Shown one piece after another: positions 44,616-53,078 of a stretch of 64,000 nucleotides of DNA. Below the pieces are notes generated by a model. That model was not told the origin of the DNA and did not search any database. It saw only the letters and a list, made by a program, of their open reading frames with translations. Each line of letters starts with the position of its first letter. Within the stretch, counting starts at the first letter, position 1. Source of the DNA: Methanoculleus sp. (GTDB lineage Archaea > Halobacteriota > Methanomicrobia > Methanomicrobiales > Methanoculleaceae). A program made the position numbers and the translations under genes. The stretch is from assembly GCF_030019085.1 (NCBI RefSeq), contig NZ_JASEFJ010000006.1, positions 1 to 64,000 on the forward strand. The letters run 5' to 3'.

Positions 44616-45815
44616 TTACATCACGGGAGGAGTAAACCCCGCATCCCTGGCGGACCGCCGCCGGCGGGGGTCCATGAATGAGACCTCGAAACCCGGGATG
44701 ATTGCCCGCACCACAGGGATCGGGGTTCTGGTGAGGTCGCAGACGCAGACCCGGTCAGTGTGGGGCGCGACCTCATCGAGTACACGCCGGATGTCCAGGT
44801 CGAACCGGCCGGTGCTCATATCAGGTATATCGGAGATCTCGACGGTATCAGCGTTGCCAAACCAGATCCTGTTGATACGCTTCAACCTTTCGTAACCCGC
44901 CTTCCTGATGATTGCCTCCCGTCGGGGATCGCCGGCGCCACCATGGAGATTACTCCCTCTTCTTTTTGCAACCTCCGTGAGTGCCTGAAAAGCCGCAACC
45001 TCTGGCGAGAGGTGGGAGGCAGACCCTGTTAGGATCATCGCCGGGTCCCTGGTAACGGTGTCGTCTGCGGTGGCTGCAACGGTGGGGATCTTTGTTCTCC
45101 CATCAAGCAACCAGAGGTGAATCTCGATCCCGTTCTGCTCGAACCGCTCCAGCAGGTTGCGGGCGGCACAATCCCTCTCTATGGTGAGTCGTTGACCGGG
45201 GTTTCGCTCTGCATCAGCGATGCTGAGCGCGTCCCGCTCGATCACCTCGAGGAGTCCGTGCAAGATAGCCTCTTCCATGACGTTTCCCGCTGCAAGCCCG
45301 TTTGTGTCGCTCCGGAATAACGGCGTCGTAAACCCGAGCGAGTCGTAGGGGTGGAAGACGGCGTTGCTCGGGACGTAGAGATCCTCGTCGTTCAGGATGT
45401 CTCTTGCCGGTGTCCAGTGGACCTTCTCCCCCTGTTCCAGTTCGCGGGGCAGGATGAGGTCTTCGGGGTGCAACGCCCGTGCAGGGCCGATCTCCTCGTA
45501 GGAGGCATACTCCATATGGTCACCATGGTATTCGGCGCAGTAGCGCTCGATCGCCACCGTCATCGCCGATACCCGTGCCTGGTTCGCCTCTTTACCTGCT
45601 CCTGTGTGAACCCGAACCGCTCCACGTGCCGCTCCGGGTCGAACTGCCGCAAATACAGGGATCCAGGTCCGGTCGAGCGGGGTTATATCGATTATCTCGG
45701 TAACTCCGATCCCTCTCATAAGGGGCTCCAAAACGGCATCCGTCTCCTCCGGGGAGCGAGACCGGGGGCTACCGTCAAAGTAGACCTTCTCTACAGGGCG
45801 AATCGTGATCGGCAT
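44616..45815 (-). CDS. ycaO: YcaO-family protein, probable McrA-glycine thioamidation enzyme
   Basis: A 399-residue YcaO-domain protein that activates peptide backbone amides with ATP. GKEANQARVSAMTVAIERYCAEYHGD near 73-98 and EEAILHGLLEVIERDALSIAD near 180-200 carry the acidic ATP/Mg residues typical of the family. In methanogens YcaO, usually with TfuA, makes the thioglycine in methyl-coenzyme M reductase. No tfuA gene is adjacent. The C-terminus ends in FTPPVM, near but not identical to the proline-rich end of azoline-forming YcaOs. It is convergent with the HDAC gene and divergent from DUF2098. Confidence 0.8.
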   Translation of the reverse strand: MPITIRPVEKVYFDGSPRSRSPEETDAVLEPLMRGIGVTEIIDITPLDRTWIPVFAAVRPGAARGAVRVHTGAGKEANQARVSAMTVAIERYCAEYHGDHMEYASYEEIGPARALHPEDLILPRELEQGEKVHWTPARDILNDEDLYVPSNAVFHPYDSLGFTTPLFRSDTNGLAAGNVMEEAILHGLLEVIERDALSIADAERNPGQRLTIERDCAARNLLERFEQNGIEIHLWLLDGRTKIPTVAATADDTVTRDPAMILTGSASHLSPEVAAFQALTEVAKRRGSNLHGGAGDPRREAIIRKAGYERLKRINRIWFGNADTVEISDIPDMSTGRFDLDIRRVLDEVAPHTDRVCVCDLTRTPIPVVRAIIPGFEVSFMDPRRRRSARDAGFTPPVM

Positions 45816-45872
45816 TCATGATCCCGTTGGGGGTGATACCTTAATAGTGTGGCAGATCTATTCTAGCATGTT

Positions 45873-46163
45873 ATGAGCACGGATGAGATTGCAGTGGGCG
45901 CGGTCGTCCGGTACCCCCGTACCGGCACGATGGGGAAGGTCGTAAAGATCGAGGAGATCGACGACCGGGTGTATGCTGAACTTGATACCACCGGCCTCTA
46001 CTACCTGGTGGATGAACTTATCAGAACAGAGCAGGCGGAGGAAGAGGCCAGAAAGAAAGAGCGCTCTCTCGAGGACTATGTTAGGGAACACAGGGAGATC
46101 CAGGAGCAGCTCGAGAAGGTGTGGGAGGTTGGAACCGACCAGAGTTGCGAGGGGGGTGGTTAA
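45873..46163 (+). CDS. DUF2098 family protein of methanogens
   Basis: A 96-residue protein with a beta-barrel-like N-terminal half (VGAVVRYPRTGTMGKVVKIEEI; AELDTTGLYYLVDEL) and a helical coiled-coil tail rich in Glu and Lys. The pattern VRYxxTGTxGKV and LDxTGLYYLxDxL is the DUF2098 signature as I recall it, largely a methanogen family of unknown function. It overlaps the 3' end of nikR (opposite strand) by 4 bases, so the two are tail to tail. Its start lies 58 bases from the divergent ycaO start, so a shared promoter region is likely. Confidence 0.75.
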   Translation: MSTDEIAVGAVVRYPRTGTMGKVVKIEEIDDRVYAELDTTGLYYLVDELIRTEQAEEEARKKERSLEDYVREHREIQEQLEKVWEVGTDQSCEGGG

Positions 46164-46600
46164 TCCTCGATCGGTATGGTGGTGAGTTTCACCGCCTCCA
46201 CACCCTTCTGTGCCATCAGTTTCTCGGTAATATCTTTTATTACTGCCCCGTCCCCCCTGACCAGGATCACTTCTAGACACTTCTCATGCGTCACATGCGA
46301 ATGGAGTGAGGCCTGAATGTTGCTGGTGTACTGGTGCTGTATATCTATGAGCGTCTGGAGCAGTCCACGCTGTTCATGGTCATAGACCATGGTTATGACA
46401 CCCTGTCGCTCGCCTTTCACGTCGGATATCCACTGGTAGTGAGTGATGTAATTTCGTATCGAGTCCCGTATCCCCTCAGACCGGGAAGAGTAGCCCCGGA
46501 GTTCCAGGATCTCGTCAAACTTATCGAGGAGGTTCTTTGGAAGCGAGATCCCTATGCGTGATAGTTCTGTATCACCTGCCATGGTGTGATCAGTTCTCAT
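46160..46600 (-). CDS. nikR: Nickel-responsive transcriptional regulator NikR
   Basis: A 146-residue ribbon-helix-helix regulator. The DNA-binding part is SRIGISLPKNLLDKFDEIL and RGYSSRSEGIRDSIRNYI (about 13-48). The C-terminal ACT-like nickel domain has ligands in QHQYTSNIQASLHSHVTHEKC: His, then His-x-His, then Cys, as in E. coli NikR (His76, His87, His89, Cys95). Nickel is needed in bulk for hydrogenases and factor F430, so control of nickel uptake fits. GGATGAT precedes the first ATG, supporting that start over Met7. Confidence 0.93.
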   Translation of the reverse strand: MRTDHTMAGDTELSRIGISLPKNLLDKFDEILELRGYSSRSEGIRDSIRNYITHYQWISDVKGERQGVITMVYDHEQRGLLQTLIDIQHQYTSNIQASLHSHVTHEKCLEVILVRGDGAVIKDITEKLMAQKGVEAVKLTTIPIED

Positions 46601-46605
46601 ATCAT

Positions 46606-46640
46606 CCTTTATGGGTATAAATTTTCGCTAACAATAAAGG
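46606..46640 (-). promoter_or_regulatory. Inverted repeat flanking the nikR promoter
   Basis: A perfect 7-bp inverted repeat CCTTTAT (46606-46612) and ATAAAGG (46634-46640) encloses the AATTTATACCC TATA-like element of nikR on the minus strand. The half-sites are 28 bases apart, centre to centre. This is a candidate NikR autoregulatory site. On the plus side, TATGTATAAG near 46745-46752 is the likely TATA of aIF2-gamma. Confidence 0.4.
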
Positions 46641-46768
46641 TTATATTCACACTTTGTATGCTAAGTTGGGTACGGCAAACGGCGTGAAGGTCGGCGCGTG
46701 GTATGAAAACGTGGCAGGGCATGCGGAAGCAATCGCTACTGATTATGTATAAGTAGTGTCACTATAAA

Positions 46769-48028
46769 ATGGATAAGGAGGTTCGAAAACTTTTGCGAGA
46801 TGTATTCATTCCCGGTGTCAATATTGGGCTTGTGGGTCATGTCGATCACGGCAAGACCACTCTGGTCAGCGCGCTGACCGGTACCTGGACAGACCGGCAC
46901 AGCGAGGAGATCAAGCGTGGCATCTCCATCCGTCTTGGGTATGCTGACGCGACTTTTTACCGCTGCGAGAACTGTGAGGGTAGCGATGCTTACACAACCT
47001 CCCCTGAATGCCCTAACTGCGGAGGAAAGGCCGTCCCGTTCAGGACGGTATCTTTTGTCGATGCCCCGGGTCACGAGACGCTTATGGCGACGATGCTATC
47101 CGGGTCGGCGCTGATGGATGGTGCGATGCTTGTGATCGCTGCGAACGAGTCATGCCCTCAGCCCCAGACGAAGGAGCACCTGATGGCGCTCGAGTTGATC
47201 GGCATAAAAAGGATTGTTATCGTCCAGAACAAGATCGATGTGGTGACCCAGGCGGAGGCACTGGAGCATTACAAACAGATCAAACGGTTCATAAAGGGTA
47301 CTATTGCCGAGAACGCCCCCATCATCCCGGTGTCTGCACAAAAGGGGGTCAATATGGGCGCCCTGATCCAGACGCTGGATGAAGTCATCCCGGAACCCGA
47401 ACGCAATCCTGATCTCGACCCGCTTCTCCTCATCGCACGCTCGTTTGATATAAATAAACCGGGCTGCAACTGGCGGGATGTGAAAGGCGGTGTCATCGGC
47501 GGGTCTCTCATCCGGGGGGTGCTGCACGAGGGCGATGAGATCGAGATCAGGCCAGGCCGACAGTTGCAGGTGGAGAACCGGACAAAGTGGGAACCCATCA
47601 TAACAAAGATCACCTCCATCAACGCCGGCAAGATCCGCGTGACCGAAGCCACTCCAGGAGGTCTTCTCGGCATCGCGACCAAACTCGATCCGGCACTGAC
47701 TAAGAGCGACGCTCTCGCGGGTCAGGTTGCAGGGCTTGTCGGGAGACTGCCGCCGGTCCGGGAACGGCTTAAGTTTGATGTAACGCTAATGGAACGGGTT
47801 GTTGGCGTGGGCGGTGAGCAGATAATCGAGCCTCTCAAGCATAAAGAGCCGCTTATGCTCGCGGTCGGCACCGCGGTCACCGTTGGCGTGATCACAAGCA
47901 CCAGAAAGAACCAGGTCGAGGTTCAACTTAAACGGGCGGTCTGTGCGGAGGCTGGTGCGAGGATTGCCATAAGCAGGCAGGTTGGCGGGCGATGGCGATT
48001 GATCGGCATGGGCGTTCTGGTCGAGTGA
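46769..48028 (+). CDS. eif2g: Translation initiation factor 2 gamma subunit
   Basis: A 419-residue GTPase that carries initiator Met-tRNA to the small ribosomal subunit. G1 is GHVDHGKT near 24-31, then RGISI, the G3 segment DAPGHE near 99-104 and G4 NKID. A zinc knuckle CENC...CPNC (residues about 67-91) is present, as in all archaeal aIF2-gamma. It starts ATGGATAAGGAGG about 20 bases after the TATA element, so the leader is very short or absent. It overlaps the PIN gene by 4 bases and heads the conserved block that continues to the DUF359 gene. Confidence 0.96.
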   Translation: MDKEVRKLLRDVFIPGVNIGLVGHVDHGKTTLVSALTGTWTDRHSEEIKRGISIRLGYADATFYRCENCEGSDAYTTSPECPNCGGKAVPFRTVSFVDAPGHETLMATMLSGSALMDGAMLVIAANESCPQPQTKEHLMALELIGIKRIVIVQNKIDVVTQAEALEHYKQIKRFIKGTIAENAPIIPVSAQKGVNMGALIQTLDEVIPEPERNPDLDPLLLIARSFDINKPGCNWRDVKGGVIGGSLIRGVLHEGDEIEIRPGRQLQVENRTKWEPIITKITSINAGKIRVTEATPGGLLGIATKLDPALTKSDALAGQVAGLVGRLPPVRERLKFDVTLMERVVGVGGEQIIEPLKHKEPLMLAVGTAVTVGVITSTRKNQVEVQLKRAVCAEAGARIAISRQVGGRWRLIGMGVLVE

Positions 48029-48405
48029 AGGTGCTTCTCGATACAAACGCTCTCACCATGCCGGCTCAGTTTGGTATCGATCTCTACGACGGGCTGATGG
48101 CACTCCTGGGCGATTTTGAGTCGATAACGCTCGAGGAGGTGGTCGGTGAACTCTCAGGGCTTGCACGGGGGCACGGGCGCGATGCGGCTGCCGCACGTGT
48201 GGGTCTTGAGCTGGCCAGGCGCTCCAGGATCGTGCCTAGCGGGAGTAGTGCGGAATCCGTGGATGATAGGCTGATCGAGTATGCCAGGCGGGAAGGATGC
48301 ATCGTGGTCACAAACGATCGCCGCCTGCGTAACGATCTCCTTCGTGAAGGGATCGGTGTTGTCTCGATGCGGAAGGAAAGAACGCTGGAACTGATAAGTG
48401 GATAG
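48025..48405 (+). CDS. PIN-domain protein (Fcf1/VapC9-like)
   Basis: A 126-residue PIN nuclease starting [17 protein letters not shown], with GTG overlapping the aIF2-gamma stop (GTGA). Acidic residues are in LLDTNAL, in [13 protein letters not shown] and in [13 protein letters not shown], the usual Mg-binding set. This small PIN family sits between aIF2-gamma and Rpo7 in many euryarchaea and is thought to act in rRNA processing, like eukaryotic Fcf1, rather than as a toxin; there is no antitoxin here. The longer frame from 47992 reads through the upstream gene. Confidence 0.88.
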   Translation: MKVLLDTNALTMPAQFGIDLYDGLMALLGDFESITLEEVVGELSGLARGHGRDAAAARVGLELARRSRIVPSGSSAESVDDRLIEYARREGCIVVTNDRRLRNDLLREGIGVVSMRKERTLELISG

Positions 48406-48414
48406 GTGAAAATC

Positions 48415-48984
48415 ATGTACTATAAAGTTACGCTGGAGGACAAGGTGCGGGTTCCGCCGCACCGCCTTGGGGATGACCTGGAGAGAGTTATCCTCAACGT
48501 ACTGCAGGAACAGCTGGAAGGCAGCATCTCAAAGGAGATCGGGATATTCATTGCGGTTACAGATATTCTCGATGTCGGTGAGGGGGAGTTGATCCCGGGG
48601 GACGGCGCTGTCTATTACGATGTCAGGTTCGAGGCGATCGTCCTCCGCCTGACGCTCCAGGAGGTGATCGAGGGCGAGGTTGTGGAGACGACAAGTTTCG
48701 GTGCATTCGTCAGCCTGGGCCCGATCGACGCGATGCTACACGTGAGCCAGATCTCTGACGAGTACATCAACTACGATGAGGTGAATGGCAGACTGATCTG
48801 CCAGGACTCAAAGCGGTCGATCACCGTCGGCGATGGCGTCCGTGGCAGGATAGTTGCCCTCTCGCTAAACGAGCGTGAACCTCGGGAGAGCAAGATCGGT
48901 CTTACCATGCGTCAGCCTGGCCTGGGTGCACTTGCCTGGCTGGAGGAAGAGTTCGAGGAGGAGAAGAAGAGGAGGGCGACATAA
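48415..48984 (+). CDS. rpo7: DNA-directed RNA polymerase subunit Rpo7 (E')
   Basis: A 189-residue stalk subunit of archaeal RNA polymerase, which with Rpo4 forms the stalk that binds nascent RNA. MYYKVTLEDKVRVPPHRLG starts the RNP domain, and VIEGEVVETTSFGAFVSLGPIDAMLHVSQISD near 82-113 is the S1/OB domain. The start is the ATG at 48415, which has AGGTGA five bases upstream; the GTG at 48406 overlaps that site. It begins 9 bases after the PIN gene and ends one base before spt4. Confidence 0.95.
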   Translation: MYYKVTLEDKVRVPPHRLGDDLERVILNVLQEQLEGSISKEIGIFIAVTDILDVGEGELIPGDGAVYYDVRFEAIVLRLTLQEVIEGEVVETTSFGAFVSLGPIDAMLHVSQISDEYINYDEVNGRLICQDSKRSITVGDGVRGRIVALSLNEREPRESKIGLTMRQPGLGALAWLEEEFEEEKKRRAT

Positions 48985-48985
48985 T

Positions 48986-49189
48986 ATGGTAGTAGGGGGT
49001 AAAAAGGTAGTCAGGGTCTGCCGCGAGTGCCACCGCGTCGTTGAAGGTGATAGTTGCGTGATCTGCGGCACCTCCAACCTGAGCGAGGACTGGGCAGGAT
49101 ACGTTGTGATTATCGATCCGGAGCACTCGGATATTGCAAAGAAGATGAACATCACCCTGCCGGGTCGCTACGCGCTGAAGGTCCGCTGA
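48986..49189 (+). CDS. spt4: Transcription elongation factor Spt4 (RNA polymerase subunit E'')
   Basis: A 67-residue protein with a zinc ribbon: [17 protein letters not shown], four cysteines in two CxxC pairs (residues about 12-28), followed by [23 protein letters not shown]. Spt4 pairs with Spt5 on the polymerase clamp for processive elongation. It follows rpo7 directly and its stop overlaps the next start (TGATG). A GGAGGG sequence precedes its ATG by about nine bases. Confidence 0.95.
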   Translation: MVVGGKKVVRVCRECHRVVEGDSCVICGTSNLSEDWAGYVVIIDPEHSDIAKKMNITLPGRYALKVR

Positions 49190-49674
49190 TGCTCCGGCTT
49201 CCGGAAGCCCACCGGGAACTCTTCAAAAAACCCTTCGGCGTCCTTTATGGGAGCATCTCTGAACTCCTTCCCCTGCTTGAGGGGCGGGTGGTCTGTGCCG
49301 TAGGTGATGTGGTGACCCACAACCTTCTTGCTGCAGGGGTTGTCCCCGATATCGCCATCATCGACGGTTACACGATGCGTAGCCCCTGTAACCGTTCACC
49401 CCTGCTCAGGGCAAGAAGGTTGACAGCGAAGAACCCTGCCGGAACGATCACCGACGAGCTGGTAGCGGCTATCGACGAGGCGGTGCGGAACCGACCTGCT
49501 GTAATCTTCGTCGAGGGGGAGGAGGATCTGGCGGTCATCCCGCTGGTTTATGCCGCGCCGACGGGGGTCGCCGTCCTGTACGGTCAGCCCGGGGAGGGTG
49601 TGGTCCTCCGGGTTGTGGACGAGGCGGCAAAGCAGGAGGCAAAGGTCATGCTGGAGTGTTTTGTACGTGAGTGA
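49189..49674 (+). CDS. GTP-dependent dephospho-CoA kinase (DUF359)
   Basis: A 161-residue protein of the DUF359 family, which phosphorylates dephospho-CoA with GTP in archaea, the last step of CoA synthesis. Family segments are KPFGVLYG near 15-22, [23 protein letters not shown] near 39-61 with the conserved GDV and DG acidic sites, [10 protein letters not shown] near 84-93 and [13 protein letters not shown] near 109-121. Its start overlaps spt4 (TGATG). It is the last gene before the T-rich terminator at 49721. Confidence 0.9.
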   Translation: MLRLPEAHRELFKKPFGVLYGSISELLPLLEGRVVCAVGDVVTHNLLAAGVVPDIAIIDGYTMRSPCNRSPLLRARRLTAKNPAGTITDELVAAIDEAVRNRPAVIFVEGEEDLAVIPLVYAAPTGVAVLYGQPGEGVVLRVVDEAAKQEAKVMLECFVRE

Positions 49675-50058
49675 AATGTCCCGCGGCAGTGGGGACCACT
49701 AAAACGCTCTGGTGAATGTCTTTTTTTCCGACCAATCCGCTGGCCGTACTCTCAAAGGGTTCTGGTAGTGATTGAAGATTGCACCTTCACGGCTGCGCCC
49801 GGGACTGAAACAGGATTCTCCTTGAGGTTTTGTTGAGACTGTTGAGACCTGGAGAATACAAACTCTCCATGCCAATTTTTCGATGGAGAACCACGGATCA
49901 GAAGAGGGGGTTGTCAGCAGCGAGGCAAGTCCGCTTGAAATCTCTCCAGGTAGATATTTATCAAACCATGGGGGCATTGGTCCGGTATCTCCGGGGTCTC
50001 CTGCGCACCATCATCCCAGAGTATAAATAAACCCGTCAACAATATTTTAGGGATATCG
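49675..50058. other. Intergenic region: terminator and S24e promoter
   Basis: About 380 bases. A T7 tract preceded by GTC at 49718-49727 is a likely terminator for the aIF2-gamma to DUF359 transcript. A TATA-like GTATAAATAAA at 50021-50031 lies about 30 bases before the rps24e start. Between them, TTTATCAAACCATGGGGG near 49958-49975 resembles the CCATCAAACC ends of the dispersed intergenic repeats, also seen inverted at about 6641. No gene is supported. Confidence 0.45.
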
Positions 50059-50352
50059 ATGGACTTCAAAATTACCCGTGATGTGAGGAATGAGGTTTTG
50101 AAGAGGAGAGAACTCGAGTTTGTTCTCACCTTTGAGGGACCGACGCCCTCGCGGAAGAGCATTCAGGAGAAACTTGCCGCATTGCAGAACAAGAATGAGA
50201 ATCTCATCGTGCTCGACCTTGAAAGAACCCGGTTCGGGAAGATGGAACTTGTAGGCCGTGCCCGGATCTATGACGATGAGGAGACGAAGATCTCAACTGA
50301 GCGCAAGTATCTGCTCAAGCGCGGCGAAGCGAAGGCTGAGAGCGAGGCTTGA
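50059..50352 (+). CDS. rps24e: 30S ribosomal protein S24e (eS24)
   Basis: A 97-residue archaeal/eukaryotic ribosomal protein. [27 protein letters not shown] is the family start; [23 protein letters not shown] and [17 protein letters not shown] follow. It begins about 30 bases after a strong TATA-like element, and is 5 bases before rps27ae, with which it is always paired in archaea. The length is normal. Confidence 0.96.
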   Translation: MDFKITRDVRNEVLKRRELEFVLTFEGPTPSRKSIQEKLAALQNKNENLIVLDLERTRFGKMELVGRARIYDDEETKISTERKYLLKRGEAKAESEA

Positions 50353-50357
50353 ATAGC

Positions 50358-50513
50358 ATGGCGGCTAAGAGATACGAGTGCTACGAGGTCAAAGGCAACG
50401 CGGTGGTACTGCTGAAGCGACACTGTCCCCGCTGCGGTCCCGGCGTCCTGATGGCCGAGCATGAGGATCGTGTGGCCTGCGGCAAGTGCGGTTACACTGA
50501 ATTCCGTAAGTAG
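50358..50513 (+). CDS. rps27ae: 30S ribosomal protein S27ae (eS31)
   Basis: A 51-residue zinc-ribbon ribosomal protein: [27 protein letters not shown] and [11 protein letters not shown], with four cysteines in CPRC and CGKC. In eukaryotes it is fused to ubiquitin; the archaeal one stands alone. It lies 5 bases after rps24e. The stop is followed by a hairpin terminator. Confidence 0.96.
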   Translation: MAAKRYECYEVKGNAVVLLKRHCPRCGPGVLMAEHEDRVACGKCGYTEFRK

Positions 50514-50538
50514 GCCATAACCTACTCATAACGATAAA

Positions 50539-50577
50539 CGACCGCGAGAGCCTTATGCTGGTAGCGGTCGGTCTTTT
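50539..50577 (+). terminator. Hairpin terminator after rps27ae
   Basis: A perfect 7-bp inverted repeat CGACCGC-N18-GCGGTCG at 50539-50570 followed by GTCTTTTCC. It lies 25 bases after the rps27ae stop and 27 before the Kae1 start, so it would separate the two transcripts or reduce readthrough. Confidence 0.5.
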
Positions 50578-50603
50578 CCTCATAACGGAGCAAGACCTGT
50601 TCT

Positions 50604-52187
50604 ATGTCATATAAACGACCTGAAGAGGGGCTGGTGCTGGGACTTGAGGGGACGGCGTGGAACCTCAGCGCCTCTCTCTTCGGGGAGGATCTTGTCGCCC
50701 TCCATTCGTCACCATACGTCCCTCCAAAGGGTGGGATCCATCCGCGGGAGGCTGCGCAGCACCATGCTTCGGTGATGAAGGATGTCATTTCCAGGGTGCT
50801 GACCGACCCTGAACGGATCAGGGCGGTTGCATTCTCGCAGGGCCCGGGTCTTGGCCCATCTCTACGGACGGTGGCGACAGCAGCGCGTGCCCTATCGATA
50901 GCCCTGGGCGTGCCGCTCGTTGGTGTTAACCACTGTGTGGCGCATATCGAGATCGGGAGATGGGCGACGGGGTTTTCTGACCCGATCGTTCTCTATGCGA
51001 GCGGTGCAAACACCCAGGTGCTCGGTTACCTCAATGGTCGTTACCGGATATTCGGGGAGACGCTGGATATAGGTCTTGGAAACGCGCTTGATAAGTTTGC
51101 ACGATACCATGACCTGCCGCACCCCGGTGGTCCGGCCATCGAGAACCTGGCGCGCATGGGTGGTTATATCGAACTTCCATACACCGTGAAGGGAATGGAT
51201 CTTGCCTTCTCCGGACTGGTCAGCGCCGCCCAGGAGAGCACGGCCCCGCTGGAGGATGTCTGTTTCAGCCTCCAGGAGACCGCGTTTGCGATGTGTGTTG
51301 AGGTGACGGAGCGGGCTCTTGCCCACGCCGGGAAGGATGAGGTGATCCTTGTCGGCGGGGTGGGTGCAAACAGACGGTTACAGGAGATGCTCCGGGTTAT
51401 GTGCGAGGAACGGGGGGCGGTGTTCGCCGTCCCTGAGCGGACTTATCTCGGCGACAACGGCGCGATGATAGCCTATACGGGCAGGATCATGCTGGAACAC
51501 GGTGCCACCCTTCCTCTCGAAGAGTCGCAGATCAGGCCGGGTTATAGGGCTGATGAGGTGGAGGTTGTCTGGAGGACGGAACCTGGCGAGATCTTTGCTG
51601 GCGGCCCGCAAGAAGATGGGATTGCCCGGGGTGCGGAAGCTGTCGTGGAGATTGGTGAGGATGCTGTTGTCAAGCGCCGGTTGAGCAAACGCTACCGGCA
51701 CCCGAAACTGGATCGCCGTTTGATCGCCGAGAGGACGAGGGCGGAGGCGCGCCTTATATCGATGGCGCGGCGGGGGGGTGTCCCCACACCTGTGATCCGG
51801 GATATAACGTCCGACACGATCGTGATGGAGCGGGTTCGAGGCGATCTGCTCAAGTATGTTGCAACACCGGAAACGATCCGGGTCGCTGGCGAGACGGTAG
51901 GGAGGCTGCACGCTGCCGGGATTGTCCACGGCGACCTGACGACCAGCAACATGATCTTCCGCAACGGTCAGTGTGTCCTGATAGATTTCGGGCTTGCCTC
52001 GACATCATCGGAGGTCGAGAGCCGAGGGGTCGATCTCCACGTCTTCTTCCAGACGCTGGAGAGCACCACCGCCAATTCGGGGGAACTGATCGAGGCGTTC
52101 ATCGAGGGCTACTCTGGCGCCTTCCCCGACGCGGACGCGGTTATTGAGCGGGAGCACGAGATCGAACTGCGGGGGCGTTATCTCTGA
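50604..52187 (+). CDS. kae1-bud32: Kae1-Bud32 fusion, tRNA t6A threonylcarbamoyltransferase and kinase
   Basis: A 527-residue fusion. Residues 1-325 are Kae1 (TsaD/OSGEP) with ASKH fold: HCVAHIE near 107-113 supplies two iron-binding His, and SGANTQVLGY near 132-141 and GGVGANRRLQEML near 251-263 are nucleotide motifs. Residues about 340-527 are the Bud32 kinase: VVKRRLSKRYRHPKLD, EARLISMARRGG, then HGDLTTSNMIF (catalytic Asp) and IDFGLAS (DFG). Within the KEOPS complex it adds threonylcarbamoyl to A37 of ANN-reading tRNAs. The fusion is common in euryarchaea. No clear Shine-Dalgarno precedes the ATG. Confidence 0.95.
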   Translation: MSYKRPEEGLVLGLEGTAWNLSASLFGEDLVALHSSPYVPPKGGIHPREAAQHHASVMKDVISRVLTDPERIRAVAFSQGPGLGPSLRTVATAARALSIALGVPLVGVNHCVAHIEIGRWATGFSDPIVLYASGANTQVLGYLNGRYRIFGETLDIGLGNALDKFARYHDLPHPGGPAIENLARMGGYIELPYTVKGMDLAFSGLVSAAQESTAPLEDVCFSLQETAFAMCVEVTERALAHAGKDEVILVGGVGANRRLQEMLRVMCEERGAVFAVPERTYLGDNGAMIAYTGRIMLEHGATLPLEESQIRPGYRADEVEVVWRTEPGEIFAGGPQEDGIARGAEAVVEIGEDAVVKRRLSKRYRHPKLDRRLIAERTRAEARLISMARRGGVPTPVIRDITSDTIVMERVRGDLLKYVATPETIRVAGETVGRLHAAGIVHGDLTTSNMIFRNGQCVLIDFGLASTSSEVESRGVDLHVFFQTLESTTANSGELIEAFIEGYSGAFPDADAVIEREHEIELRGRYL

Positions 52188-52744
52188 AGATCGCGGTGGT
52201 GACGAGCAACGCCAACAAGGCTCGGGAGGTTGCGGCATACTTTGAAGGGGTGCTCGAGGTCGAGCATGTTGCCCTGGAGTGTCCGGAGTTCCGGCATAAC
52301 GATGTTGGAGAGATCGCCAGCGGGAAGGCAAAGTTTGCCTACAGGAGGCTCTCAAGGCCTCTGATAGTCGATGACACCGGTCTATTCATCGATGCGCTTG
52401 GCGGGTTTCCGGGGCCATATGCCGCCTATGTCCAGGATACGATCGGCAACGCAGGGATCCTGAGACTGATGGAGGGCATCGAGGAGAGGAGCGCCCGTTT
52501 CGAGACGGCGATCGCGTTTGCACGGGAGGACGGCATCCGGGTCTTCCGGGGCGTCATTTCCGGGACGATCGTTGCCCCGCGGGGGGCAGAGGGGTTCGGT
52601 TATGACCCTATATTTGAGTATGCGGGGCAGACGCTTGCCGAGATGCCGCTTGCCGAGAAGAACCGGGTCTCACACCGGGCGCGTGCCCTTCAGGCGTTCC
52701 GGGCCTGGATCGAGCAGGAGATCGGGGAGCGACAGAACCGTTAA
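52184..52744 (+). CDS. XTP/dITP diphosphatase (RdgB/HAM1)
   Basis: A nucleotide-pool sanitising pyrophosphatase that hydrolyses XTP and dITP. The HAM1 core includes VTSNANKAREV near the start, ECPEFRHNDVGEIASGKAKFAYR, VDDTGLFIDALGGFPGPYAAYV and GFGYDPIFEYAGQTLAEMP. The family begins with a strand like KIVVVTSNxxK; here that strand, LKIAVVTSN, starts at a CTG (52184) overlapping the Kae1-Bud32 stop, while the first standard start is GTG at 52196, which gives MVTSN. I include the CTG because it completes the first strand; length is 186 residues with it, 182 without. Confidence 0.88.
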   Translation: MKIAVVTSNANKAREVAAYFEGVLEVEHVALECPEFRHNDVGEIASGKAKFAYRRLSRPLIVDDTGLFIDALGGFPGPYAAYVQDTIGNAGILRLMEGIEERSARFETAIAFAREDGIRVFRGVISGTIVAPRGAEGFGYDPIFEYAGQTLAEMPLAEKNRVSHRARALQAFRAWIEQEIGERQNR

Positions 52745-52792
52745 GAGGGAACAAGAACAAATAGCATAGAGCTGACAAGTGGTGTTTTTGAC

Positions 52793-52939
52793 ATGGCGAG
52801 ATTTCCTGAAGCTGAAGCACGTCTCCTCAATGTAAAGATCTGCATGAAATGCAATGCCCGGAACGCAGTTCGCGCGACACACTGCCGCAAGTGTGGTTCA
52901 GACGAACTCCGGCCAAAGTCCAGGGAGCGTAAGGCGTAA
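52793..52939 (+). CDS. rpl40e: 50S ribosomal protein L40e (eL40)
   Basis: A 48-residue zinc-finger ribosomal protein: [20 protein letters not shown], then [19 protein letters not shown]. The four cysteines are in CMKC and CRKC. In eukaryotes L40 is fused to ubiquitin; the archaeal version stands alone. It follows the XTPase gene by 48 bases, a neighbourhood common in Methanomicrobia. Confidence 0.95.
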   Translation: MARFPEAEARLLNVKICMKCNARNAVRATHCRKCGSDELRPKSRERKA

Positions 52940-53078
52940 AGACCGGTGCGCCATTTTTAGCGCGCCGCTGGTATACTCTTTTTAGGATCAATACAGGGCT
53001 AATCCCCGCCATTTCAAAGCCGGGATAGAGCTCGTCCACCCGCTACGGTTATAGTTCACGCTCTCCCATAATGGCGTT
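52940..53078. other. Spacer upstream of the TnpB remnant
   Basis: About 140 bases. A T-rich CATTTTTAGCGC and CTCTTTTTAGG at 52952-52986 may end rpl40e transcription. The rest is probably the left end of the degraded IS200/IS605-type element; I see no TnpA-type gene. Confidence 0.35.

Noticed and set aside
48025-48405. PIN-domain toxin of a toxin-antitoxin pair
   Set aside because: No antitoxin gene is present and the position between aIF2-gamma and Rpo7 is conserved in archaea for an rRNA-processing-type PIN protein.
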